From assembly GCA_023428465.1 (NCBI GenBank), contig JAEYXM010000237.1, positions 1-5,961 on the forward strand: a DNA stretch of 5,961 nt, written 5' to 3'. This stretch comes from Actinomycetes bacterium (lineage in GTDB: Bacteria; Actinomycetota; Actinomycetes; Actinomycetales; Cellulomonadaceae). This document shows, piece after piece, positions 1 through 5,112 of the stretch (positions are counted from its first letter, which is position 1; every line of letters starts with the position of its first letter). The notes beneath the pieces were generated by a model that worked only from the letters and a program-made list of their open reading frames with translations, did not search any database and had not been told where the DNA came from. A program made the position numbers and the translations under genes.

Positions 1-1244
<1,244 letters not shown>

Positions 1245-1298
1245 TCGGATGGATCCTCCGGTTGTGGCGGATGGGTGGTCCTGGCGCCCGCGACGGAC

Positions 1299-1340
1299 GG
1301 CCGGCTCCGGGGGCGGTCATGTCCCGCCCGCGTACCGGCC
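1299..1340 (-). other. Nested hairpin in the groEL 5' leader
   Basis: The predicted ~139-nt groEL leader contains an outer 6-bp stem (1299-1304 with 1335-1340, GGCCGG/CCGGCC) and an inner 6-bp stem (1311-1316 with 1324-1329) closing a 7-nt loop, separated by an internal loop. It ends about 40 nt before the groEL Shine-Dalgarno, so it does not mask it. It may stabilise the mRNA or simply reflect GC-rich sequence. No known riboswitch or thermometer class is recognised. Confidence 0.35.
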
Positions 1341-1358
1341 TCACCACGACCAGTGCTG

Positions 1359-1385
1359 CTGTCACTCTCGAGTCGAGAGTGCTAA
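1359..1385 (-). promoter_or_regulatory. CIRCE operator, promoter-distal copy (HrcA site)
   Basis: On the minus strand this reads TTAGCACTC, 9 nt, GAGTGACAG. The consensus is TTAGCACTC-N9-GAGTGCTAA. The left arm is a perfect match (top strand 1377-1385). The right arm keeps the GAGTG core but loses the outer bases (6 of 9). It begins about at the predicted transcription start, so HrcA bound here would block initiation, and the repeat would also be present in the mRNA leader. Confidence 0.85.
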
Positions 1386-1389
1386 GTCG

Positions 1390-1419
1390 ATTATTGGCAC
1401 TCTCACCCTCGGAGTGCAA
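1390..1419 (-). promoter_or_regulatory. groEL promoter (SigA-like)
   Basis: The minus strand shows a -35 TTGCAC (1419-1414), 18 nt, and a -10 AATAAT (1395-1390), predicting a start near 1383 and a leader of about 139 nt. The -35 lies inside the right-hand CIRCE copy and the -10 overlaps its inner edge. This is the arrangement expected for HrcA-repressed chaperonin promoters. Confidence 0.7.
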
Positions 1420-1420
1420 G
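1394..1420 (-). promoter_or_regulatory. CIRCE operator, promoter-overlapping copy (HrcA site)
   Basis: On the top strand, TTGGCACTC at 1394-1402 and GAGTGCAAG at 1412-1420 flank a 9-nt spacer, matching the CIRCE consensus at 8 of 9 and 7 of 9 bases. It covers the -35 and reaches the -10 of the groEL promoter. It is separated from the second CIRCE by only 8 bp. Confidence 0.85.
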
Positions 1421-1441
1421 GCGGCACCTCGTGTGTGCACA

Positions 1442-1466
1442 CCGCCCGCACCACCCGGGCGGGCGG
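1442..1466 (-). terminator. GC-rich hairpin after the LytR_C gene, candidate terminator
   Basis: A perfect 8-bp stem (CCGCCCGC at 1442-1449 with GCGGGCGG at 1459-1466) closes a 9-nt loop, starting 7 nt past the LytR_C gene stop codon. No T-tract follows, so this is a candidate of the U-poor actinobacterial kind. A 10-bp palindrome GTGTGCACAC (1433-1442) abuts it, just upstream of the groEL -35. Confidence 0.5.
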
Positions 1467-1473
1467 CGTCCGC

Positions 1474-2115
1474 TCAGACGTCAGCGCGCACGTAGTCGTC
1501 CGCGAGCACGACGACAATGCCGGCCGGCGCCTGGTCGGCGGACTCGACGAGCGCGGTCGCCGGGAGGCCGAGCGCGCTGGCGATCTGCTCCGCCGTCGTG
1601 ATGTCGGTGGCCAAGCCGTAGTAGATGACCGACGTCGGCGGGTCCTCGGCCTGCCAGTCGGCGATCGCGATGGTCGTGAAGCCGACCGCGGTGAGCCGAT
1701 CCTGGGCGTTGCGCGCCAGGCCGGAGGTGTTGGTCGCGTTGAACACCTCGACGGACCGGGACAGGTCCACGGGCGGCGGGGGCGGCGGGGCCGGCTCGGT
1801 CTCCGTCGGCGTCTGCCCGGGCTCCTCGGGGGTCTCCTCGCCGTCCGTCGTGCCCGGGTCCGTCTCGTCGGTGTCCGTGCCGCCCGCCGGCGCCTGCTGG
1901 CCGGAGTCCGAGCCACCCAGGCTGTCGAAGCCGTCAAAGCCCGACACGAAGGTCACGACGCCGTACGCGAGCGCCGGGAAGACGACGATCACGACGAGGA
2001 AGGGCCACCACCGGCTCCACCGGGACCGGGGTGCGCGGTGCACCCCGCGCGGCCCGCCGGAGCGTGCAGCCGCGTCGAACTCGTCCGCGGGGTACGTGTA
2101 GGCGCCGGATCTCAC
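1474..2115 (-). CDS. Membrane-anchored LytR_C-domain protein
   Basis: The 213-residue protein has a basic N-terminal cytoplasmic part (residues 1-36, including RSRWSRW), one transmembrane helix (about 37-58, PFLVVIVVFPALAYGVV), a low-complexity extracellular linker rich in Thr, Pro, Glu and Gly (about 61-117, ending in seven consecutive prolines), and a LytR_C-type domain (about 120-210) starting VEVFNATNTSGLARNAQDRL. The inferred topology places the globular domain outside, next to the cell wall. LytR_C domains also occur at the end of LytR-CpsA-Psr wall-polymer ligases, but the catalytic LCP domain is absent here, so no enzyme activity is claimed; a peptidoglycan or wall-associated role is an inference. 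The start is GTG with no Shine-Dalgarno. A TAGCCT -10-like box 7 nt upstream suggests a leaderless transcript. The gap to the upstream DUF3263 gene is 30 bp, so read-through from it is also possible. Confidence 0.9.
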   Translation of the reverse strand: MRSGAYTYPADEFDAAARSGGPRGVHRAPRSRWSRWWPFLVVIVVFPALAYGVVTFVSGFDGFDSLGGSDSGQQAPAGGTDTDETDPGTTDGEETPEEPGQTPTETEPAPPPPPPVDLSRSVEVFNATNTSGLARNAQDRLTAVGFTTIAIADWQAEDPPTSVIYYGLATDITTAEQIASALGLPATALVESADQAPAGIVVVLADDYVRADV

Positions 2116-2122
2116 GGCCGAC

Positions 2123-2128
2123 AGGCTA
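2123..2128 (-). promoter_or_regulatory. Candidate -10 box for a leaderless LytR_C mRNA
   Basis: The minus strand has TAGCCT (TANNNT type) ending 7 nt before the GTG at 2115, placing the start at about 2116, immediately before the start codon. The -35 region lies in the end of the DUF3263 gene and is weak (CTGACC at 2149-2144, short spacing). The same TAGCCT box sits at almost the same distance from the ung GTG. Confidence 0.4.
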
Positions 2129-2145
2129 CCGGGTCCGTCTGTGGG

Positions 2146-2451
2146 TCAGGCCTCGATACCGAGTCGGCGCGCGGTGCGGGCCCGCTGACGTGACGTGCGC
2201 ATGCGGCGCAGCCGCTTGATGAGCATCGGGTCGTGGGCCAGGGCGGCCGGGGAGTCGATGAGCGCGTTGAGCACCTGGTAGTACCGCGTCGCGGACATCC
2301 CGAAGAGCTCCTTGATGGCCTGCTCCTTGGCACCCGCGTACTTCCACCACTGGCGCTCGAAGGTCAGGATCTCCTGGTCGCGCTCCGAGAGCTCGCCGGG
2401 CTGCGCCGCGAGGCTCGGGCTCAGCGCGGCGGCCGTGCTCTCCGTACCCAT
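2146..2451 (-). CDS. DUF3263 family protein, putative DNA-binding
   Basis: This small actinobacterial protein (101 residues from this start) matches the DUF3263 family almost throughout its core: LSERDQEILTFERQWWKYAG, then AKEQAIKELFGMSATRYYQV and LNALIDSPAALAHDPMLIKRL, with a very basic tail RRMRTSRQRARTARRLG. The predicted mostly helical core, the KELFGMSATRYYQVLN segment (helix-turn-helix-like) and the Arg-rich C-terminus suggest nucleic-acid binding; the function is not known to me. Neither possible ATG (2460 or 2451) has a Shine-Dalgarno. I prefer 2451 because a -35/-10 pair (ATGACA, 18 nt, TACGAT) places transcription initiation at 2452, giving a leaderless message; the 2460 start would lie inside that -10 and would add only MTG. 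The gene is divergent from ung and upstream of the LytR_C gene. Confidence 0.92.
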   Translation of the reverse strand: MGTESTAAALSPSLAAQPGELSERDQEILTFERQWWKYAGAKEQAIKELFGMSATRYYQVLNALIDSPAALAHDPMLIKRLRRMRTSRQRARTARRLGIEA

Positions 2452-2458
2452 GCCCGTC

Positions 2459-2488
2459 ATCGTAGCCGCGGAATGACACAGGTGTCAT
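2459..2488 (-). promoter_or_regulatory. Promoter of the DUF3263 gene, leaderless
   Basis: The minus strand has a -35 ATGACA (2488-2483, 5 of 6 to TTGACA), an 18-nt spacer and a -10 TACGAT (2464-2459). The predicted start is 2452, one base before the ATG at 2451. The -35 is one half of the 18-bp palindrome. Confidence 0.5.
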
Positions 2489-2489
2489 T
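2472..2489. promoter_or_regulatory. 18-bp palindromic operator candidate between DUF3263 gene and ung
   Basis: Two perfect 8-bp arms, AATGACAC and GTGTCATT, are separated by AG. The site overlaps the -35 of the DUF3263 promoter and reaches the -35 region of ung, so one bound dimer could repress both. Each half contains GACAC, the core reported for WhiA/WhiB-type sporulation and cell-division regulators of actinobacteria. That link is only a suggestion; a TetR-, GntR- or MarR-type regulator, or DUF3263 itself, is equally possible. Confidence 0.6.
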
Positions 2490-2516
2490 ACGTCCGGCGC
2501 GTCGCCCGGCTAGCCT
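2488..2516 (+). promoter_or_regulatory. Candidate ung promoter, leaderless
   Basis: TAGCCT at 2511-2516 is a TANNNT-type -10 whose expected start, 7 nt on, is 2523, exactly the G of the ung GTG codon. The -35 position at 17-nt spacing reads TTACGT (2488-2493), a weak match. There is no Shine-Dalgarno before the GTG, which fits a leaderless mRNA. Confidence 0.45.
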
Positions 2517-2522
2517 CGGGCC

Positions 2523-3278
2523 GTGCCCCGGCTCCCCCTCGACCAGCTCATGGCGCCCGACTGGGCGGCCGCCCTCGCCCCCGTCGAGCCGCGCCTGCGC
2601 GCGATCGGCGACGCACTGCGCGACGAGGTCGCCGCCGGCCACCGCTACCTCCCGGCGCCCGACGCCGTCCTGCGCGCCTTCGCACGGCCGATGGCGCAGG
2701 TCCGGGTCCTGATCGTCGGCCAGGACCCCTACCCGACCCCGGGTCACCCGGTCGGGCTCTCGTTCTCCGTGGCTCCCCACGTGCGGCCCCTGCCCCGCTC
2801 GCTGCAGAACATCTTCCGGGAGCTGCGCGACGACGTCGGCGGCTCGCCCGGGCCCTCCGGTGACCTGTCGGGCTGGGCCGACCAGGGCGTGCTGCTGCTC
2901 AACAGGGTGCTCACGGTGCGGCAGGGCGAGCCGGGCTCGCACCGCTCCCTGGGATGGCAGGAGATCACCGACCGAGCGGTCGCGGCCCTCGTCGAGCGCG
3001 GCGGGCCGCTCGTGGCCGTCCTGTGGGGCCGCGACGCGCAGCAGGTGCGCCCGCTCCTGGGCGACGTGCCCGCCGTCGTCAGCGTGCACCCGAGCCCGCT
3101 GTCGGCGGACCGGGGCTTCTTCGGCTCACGACCCTTCTCGCGGGTCGACGCCCTGCTCGCCGAGCAGGGGGCGGCGCCCATCGACTGGGCCGGTACCGGT
3201 CCGGGTCCTGGCGACGCCGGCCGGACCGCCGACGGGGCCGCCCCGTCCCCACGGGGCGGCCCGACGTCGGTCGCGTGA
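2523..3278 (+). CDS. ung: Uracil-DNA glycosylase, family 1
   Basis: It removes uracil from DNA by cleaving the N-glycosidic bond, the first step of base-excision repair after cytosine deamination or dUMP incorporation. The family 1 motifs are intact: VLIVGQDPYPTPGH at 63-75 with catalytic Asp68 (water-activating loop), GLSFSV at 78-83, GVLLLN at 122-127 with uracil-recognising Asn127, LWGRDAQ at 167-173, and the DNA-intercalation loop HPSPLSADRGFFGSRPFS at 189-206 with catalytic His189. Conservation ends at PIDW (219-222), where actinobacterial enzymes normally stop within a few residues. Here 29 residues follow, Gly/Pro/Ala-rich, encoded by sequence that forms a terminator-like hairpin. The GTG start has no Shine-Dalgarno and coincides with the predicted transcription start. 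The gene converges with the secreted-protein gene 3 bp downstream. Confidence 0.97.
   Translation: MPRLPLDQLMAPDWAAALAPVEPRLRAIGDALRDEVAAGHRYLPAPDAVLRAFARPMAQVRVLIVGQDPYPTPGHPVGLSFSVAPHVRPLPRSLQNIFRELRDDVGGSPGPSGDLSGWADQGVLLLNRVLTVRQGEPGSHRSLGWQEITDRAVAALVERGGPLVAVLWGRDAQQVRPLLGDVPAVVSVHPSPLSADRGFFGSRPFSRVDALLAEQGAAPIDWAGTGPGPGDAGRTADGAAPSPRGGPTSVA
3235..3262. terminator. Strong hairpin inside the end of ung
   Basis: A perfect 11-bp stem (GGGCCGCCCCG at 3235-3245 with its complement at 3252-3262) closes a 6-nt loop. It lies in the last codons of ung and ends 13 nt before the stop codon. There is no T-tract. Between two convergent genes 3 bp apart it is the only plausible terminator and could act in both directions. 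Confidence 0.55.
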
Positions 3279-3281
3279 GGC

Positions 3282-3701
3282 CTACGCCTCCACGCTCCTG
3301 AGCACCACTGACACCCCTGTCAGGTGCTCGGCTGCCACCGGCGTTCCCGCCGGCACCTCGACCCGCATCTGCGTACCCACGACGGCCGTGGTCATCTCGG
3401 CGAGCATGGCCCCCCCGGGGCCGCTCAGGGACACGATCACGTCGTACCCCTCGCACTGCTCGTCCAGCCCCGACAGCTGGGCGGCGGTGACGCCATAACC
3501 CTTCAGACCGGCGTCGTACGCGACGTCGTAGTCGACCTCGATCGCCGAGTCGGTGCAGAGCTCCCCAGCCCCGCTACCCACGACGATCTGCTCCGGGGAC
3601 ATCCCCATCCCCGCAGCTGATGCAGTCCTTACCCCCAGAACTGCCAGCGCCATGAGGGCCGCTGCTGCGACCTTACGGCTAGTCCGGCTGTTCATCTCCA
3701 T
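3282..3701 (-). CDS. Small secreted two-cysteine protein under c-di-GMP riboswitch control
   Basis: The 139-residue protein has a Sec signal peptide: MNSRTSRK, a hydrophobic core VAAAALMALAVLGV (11-24), and an ASA/AAG cleavage region at about 27-31. The mature part of about 110 residues is predicted to be all beta, with two cysteines (Cys49 and Cys83) likely to form one disulfide. The pattern is LC-DSAIEVDYDVAYDAGLKGYGV, then LSGLDEQCEGYDVIVSLSG, then a closing strand TGVSVVLRS. Similar segments recur in exported actinobacterial proteins of unknown function, and the secreted protein at 5113-5892 has a comparable CAGRTLHIAV stretch. The function is unknown; a surface, adhesion or matrix role is suggested only by secretion and riboswitch control. 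The start at 3701 is chosen because it directly precedes the signal peptide and follows AGGGAAGGG; the second ATG (3695) is an alternative. An open frame to 3863 merely reads leader RNA. Confidence 0.85.
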   Translation of the reverse strand: MEMNSRTSRKVAAAALMALAVLGVRTASAAGMGMSPEQIVVGSGAGELCTDSAIEVDYDVAYDAGLKGYGVTAAQLSGLDEQCEGYDVIVSLSGPGGAMLAEMTTAVVGTQMRVEVPAGTPVAAEHLTGVSVVLRSVEA

Positions 3702-3702
3702 C

Positions 3703-3718
3703 GACCCTTCCCTGGGTC
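3703..3718 (-). promoter_or_regulatory. Ribosome-binding-site hairpin, likely part of the expression platform
   Basis: On the minus strand GACCC (3718-3714), loop AGGGAA and GGGTC (3707-3703) form a 5-bp hairpin ending one base before the ATG at 3701. The purine-rich Shine-Dalgarno AGGGAAGGG is split between the loop and the 3' arm, so folding would limit ribosome access. A second small hairpin (CTTCC/GGAAG, 3724-3740) sits just upstream. Confidence 0.5.
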
Positions 3719-3748
3719 CGTCACTTCCGATCCTTGGAAGCACCACCA

Positions 3749-3783
3749 CCCCGTCCGGTCTGCACGCGGCAGCACGAACGGGG
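3749..3783 (-). terminator. Leader hairpin, possible attenuator of the riboswitch
   Basis: On the minus strand CCCCGTTCG (3783-3775) pairs with CGGACGGGG (3757-3749) over 9 bp including one G-U. A 4-bp inner stem (3769-3772 with 3760-3763) closes a 5-nt loop. CACCACC/GGTGGTG flanks could extend the helix past a bulge. There is no U-tract, so factor-independent termination is uncertain; it may be an attenuator or a structural spacer between aptamer and gene. Confidence 0.4.
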
Positions 3784-3881
3784 TCAGTTGCTAGGTGGTG
3801 TTGCCGTGGTTGGCACCGTGGCAGAGCGCTGAGCTCGATGCCTTTCGGGTGCTCCACGTCCAAGAGACGTTCATGATGGTC

Positions 3882-3968
3882 CCTGTCGTTCGGTAACCCG
3901 GCTGACTACGTGAGTCCCGTGGCTTTGCGTCCCCACCTCGCGGTGGGTTTGCCGTTTTCGCTGACAGG
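3882..3968 (-). promoter_or_regulatory. Class I cyclic-di-GMP riboswitch aptamer (GEMM-I)
   Basis: This RNA senses the second messenger c-di-GMP and controls the gene downstream on the same strand. Read on the minus strand, the conserved pieces occur in order: a 6-bp closing stem (CCTGTC 3968-3963 with GACAGG 3887-3882); GGCAAACC (3953-3946); a perfect hairpin CCCACC-GCGA-GGTGGG (3947-3932) with a GNRA tetraloop; GACGCAAAGCC (3931-3921); a second hairpin with GACT/AGTC stem (3916-3904) as the tetraloop-receptor arm; and the terminal GGGTTACC (3899-3892). These match the GEMM-I consensus in sequence and spacing. By my alignment the ligand-facing base at 3953 is G, which favours c-di-GMP over the cGAMP-binding variants that carry A. 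The aptamer ends 180 nt before the secreted-protein start. Whether the switch is ON or OFF cannot be read from the sequence. Confidence 0.93.
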
Positions 3969-3971
3969 TTC

Positions 3972-4000
3972 ACTATGGACCCCCGGGGGGCCCGGGTCCA
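3972..4000 (-). promoter_or_regulatory. Candidate promoter of the riboswitch transcript
   Basis: The minus strand has TGGACC (4000-3995, 4 of 6 to the -35), a 17-nt spacer and CATAGT (3977-3972, 4 of 6 to the -10). The predicted start at about 3965 falls at the 5' edge of the aptamer, as is common for riboswitches. The spacer is occupied by an imperfect GC palindrome with GGACCC/GGGTCC arms at 3977-3982 and 3994-3999. Confidence 0.4.
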
Positions 4001-4065
4001 GACCTCGTGGCCCGCACACGCGCCCGGATTGGGCACCCTCGTGACGGTAGATGGGGAGTTCAGCA

Positions 4066-4983
4066 GTGGTTTTCACCCGCTCGGAAACCTCGCCGGAGCC
4101 GCCGTCGCGGCCGACGGCCGTGCCCTGGCGCCGCTACGTCGCCCTCGGCGACTCGTTCACCGAGGGGCTGTGGGACGTCGCCGACGGGGATCCGCCCGCC
4201 ACCGCGGAGGCGGAGCCGCCCGGGCTCGTCCTGCGCGGGTGGGCCGACCTGCTCGCGGCGCACCTCGCCGAACGGCTCCGGGGGTCGCGGCCCGACGACG
4301 GCGCGCAGCCCGACCCCGCGGGGCCCGACGACGGCGCGCAGCTGCAGTACGCGAACCTCGCGGTACGCGGCCGACTGCTCGGGCACATCCTCGGGGAGCA
4401 GGTGCCCCAGGCGATCGCCCTGGGCGCGGACCTCGTGAGCCTCGTGGGCGGCGGGAACGACACGCTGCGCGTCGGCTCGGACCCGGACCGCCTCGCTGCC
4501 CGCCTCGAGGCCGCCGTGGTCCGGCTGCGGGCGTCGGGGGCCGACGTCCTCCTCGCGACGGGCATGGACTCGCGCGACAGCCCGCTCGTGCGCGCGAACC
4601 GCCCGCGCGTCGCCGTCCTGAACTCCCACGTGTGGTCGATCGCCCGCCGGCACGGCGCGCACGTCCTGGACGTGTGGGGCATGCGGTCACTGCGGGACTG
4701 GCGCATGTGGCACGCCGACCGCATCCACCTCACGACCGAGGGCCACCGCAGGGTCGCGCAGGGCGCTCTGGTCGCCCTGGGCCTGCCGCCCGACGACGAC
4801 GCGTGGGACGACCCGCTGACGCCCCTGCCACCACCGCCCCGATCCGCCCGGGCGCGGGCGGACGCCGAGTGGCTGCGGCTGCACGCGGTGCCGTGGGCGA
4901 CGAGGCGCCTGCGCGGGCGATCCTCGGGCGATCGCCGGGTCGCCAAGCGCCCGGACCTCACACCCGTCCTTCCGGCGCTCTGA
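4066..4983 (+). CDS. SGNH/GDSL-family hydrolase, cytoplasmic
   Basis: This is a predicted serine esterase or lipase-type hydrolase of 305 residues; the substrate is unknown. The family blocks are in order: YVALGDSFTEGL with nucleophile Ser30 (block I), ANLAVRG near 96-102 (block II), VGGGNDTLR with Asn131 (block III), and WHADRIHLTTEGH with Asp218 and His221 (block V), completing the Ser-Asp-His triad. No signal peptide or membrane segment is seen, so it should act in the cytoplasm. A Pro/Asp-rich insertion (PDDGAQPDPAGPDDGAQ, residues 76-92) is made by an internal duplication, and the C-terminal ~45 residues after PLPPPP are basic and not family-conserved. I chose GTG 4066 because GGGGAG (4053-4058) precedes it by 7 nt; an in-frame ATG at 4051 would add five residues but lacks a Shine-Dalgarno. 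The stop codon is the first base triplet of a 27-bp repeat. Confidence 0.92.
   Translation: MVFTRSETSPEPPSRPTAVPWRRYVALGDSFTEGLWDVADGDPPATAEAEPPGLVLRGWADLLAAHLAERLRGSRPDDGAQPDPAGPDDGAQLQYANLAVRGRLLGHILGEQVPQAIALGADLVSLVGGGNDTLRVGSDPDRLAARLEAAVVRLRASGADVLLATGMDSRDSPLVRANRPRVAVLNSHVWSIARRHGAHVLDVWGMRSLRDWRMWHADRIHLTTEGHRRVAQGALVALGLPPDDDAWDDPLTPLPPPPRSARARADAEWLRLHAVPWATRRLRGRSSGDRRVAKRPDLTPVLPAL
4289..4342 (+). repeat. Exact 21-bp direct repeat inside the SGNH gene
   Basis: Positions 4289-4309 and 4322-4342 are identical, offset by 33 bp (11 codons), so the reading frame is kept and PDDGAQP/PDDGAQL is duplicated. It lies in a variable loop between catalytic blocks I and II, away from active-site residues. 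It looks like a recent slippage or short tandem duplication. Confidence 0.85.
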
Positions 4984-5050
4984 GGGGCGCACACCCGTCC
5001 GGCGTCCTGAGGGGCGCACACCCGTCCGGCGTCCTGAGGGACGCGCCCGG
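4981..5050. repeat. 27-bp tandem repeat spanning the SGNH stop codon
   Basis: Two identical 27-bp units (4981-5007 and 5008-5034), each starting TGAGGGGCGCACACCCGTCC, are followed by a degenerate partial third (5035-5050). They are preceded, within the coding end, by a diverged copy sharing CACACCCGTCC (4959-4969). The TGA of the first unit is the SGNH stop. In the +1 frame the array is open and would encode RGAHPSGVL repeats, probably without meaning. No spacer/repeat alternation of CRISPR type is present. Confidence 0.9.
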
Positions 5051-5057
5051 ACGCGGG

Positions 5058-5089
5058 GCGCCCCCGCGGCCGGAGGACCACGGGGGCGC
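5058..5089. terminator. Bidirectional hairpin terminator between convergent genes
   Basis: A perfect 9-bp stem (GCGCCCCCG 5058-5066 with CGGGGGCGC 5081-5089) closes a 14-nt loop, with alternative outer pairing (GGACGCG 5049-5055 with CGCGTCC 5087-5093). It lies 74 bp after the SGNH stop and 23 bp after the stop of the minus-strand secreted-protein gene. There is no T-tract in either direction. Confidence 0.65.
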
Positions 5090-5112
5090 GTCCGCGAGAG
5101 GCGGAGCTCAGG

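Larger units (their letters stand above)
3702..4065. other. 364-bp intergenic region: riboswitch leader and divergent promoters
   Basis: This gap between the divergent secreted-protein and SGNH hydrolase genes holds no convincing gene. From right to left it contains the short region upstream of the SGNH gene, a promoter firing leftward (3972-4000), the GEMM-I aptamer (3882-3968), a 5-bp hairpin (ACGTC 3856-3860 with GACGT 3866-3870), a larger GC hairpin (3749-3783) and a hairpin over the ribosome-binding site (3703-3718). Part of it is visibly less GC-rich than the neighbouring genes, as expected for structured RNA. For the plus strand, TTGCCG (3949-3954) and CACTAT (3971-3976) at 16-nt spacing could serve the SGNH gene, but this is weak. 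Confidence 0.7.

Noticed and set aside
2146..2460. ATG at 2460 as the DUF3263 start
   Set aside because: There is no Shine-Dalgarno, and the codon lies within the best -10 box. It remains possible and would add three residues.
3282..3863. Longer 193-residue version of the secreted protein
   Set aside because: The added N-terminal part is encoded by the structured leader RNA, is Arg/Pro/His-rich, and would bury the signal peptide at residue 55. The start at 3701 is better.
3791..4036. 81-residue minus-strand frame across the riboswitch
   Set aside because: It runs through the conserved aptamer, shows no recognisable protein features and has no ribosome-binding site.
4954..5050. CRISPR array
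   Set aside because: The repeats are directly adjacent with no unique spacers and only two intact units; no cas genes are in view.
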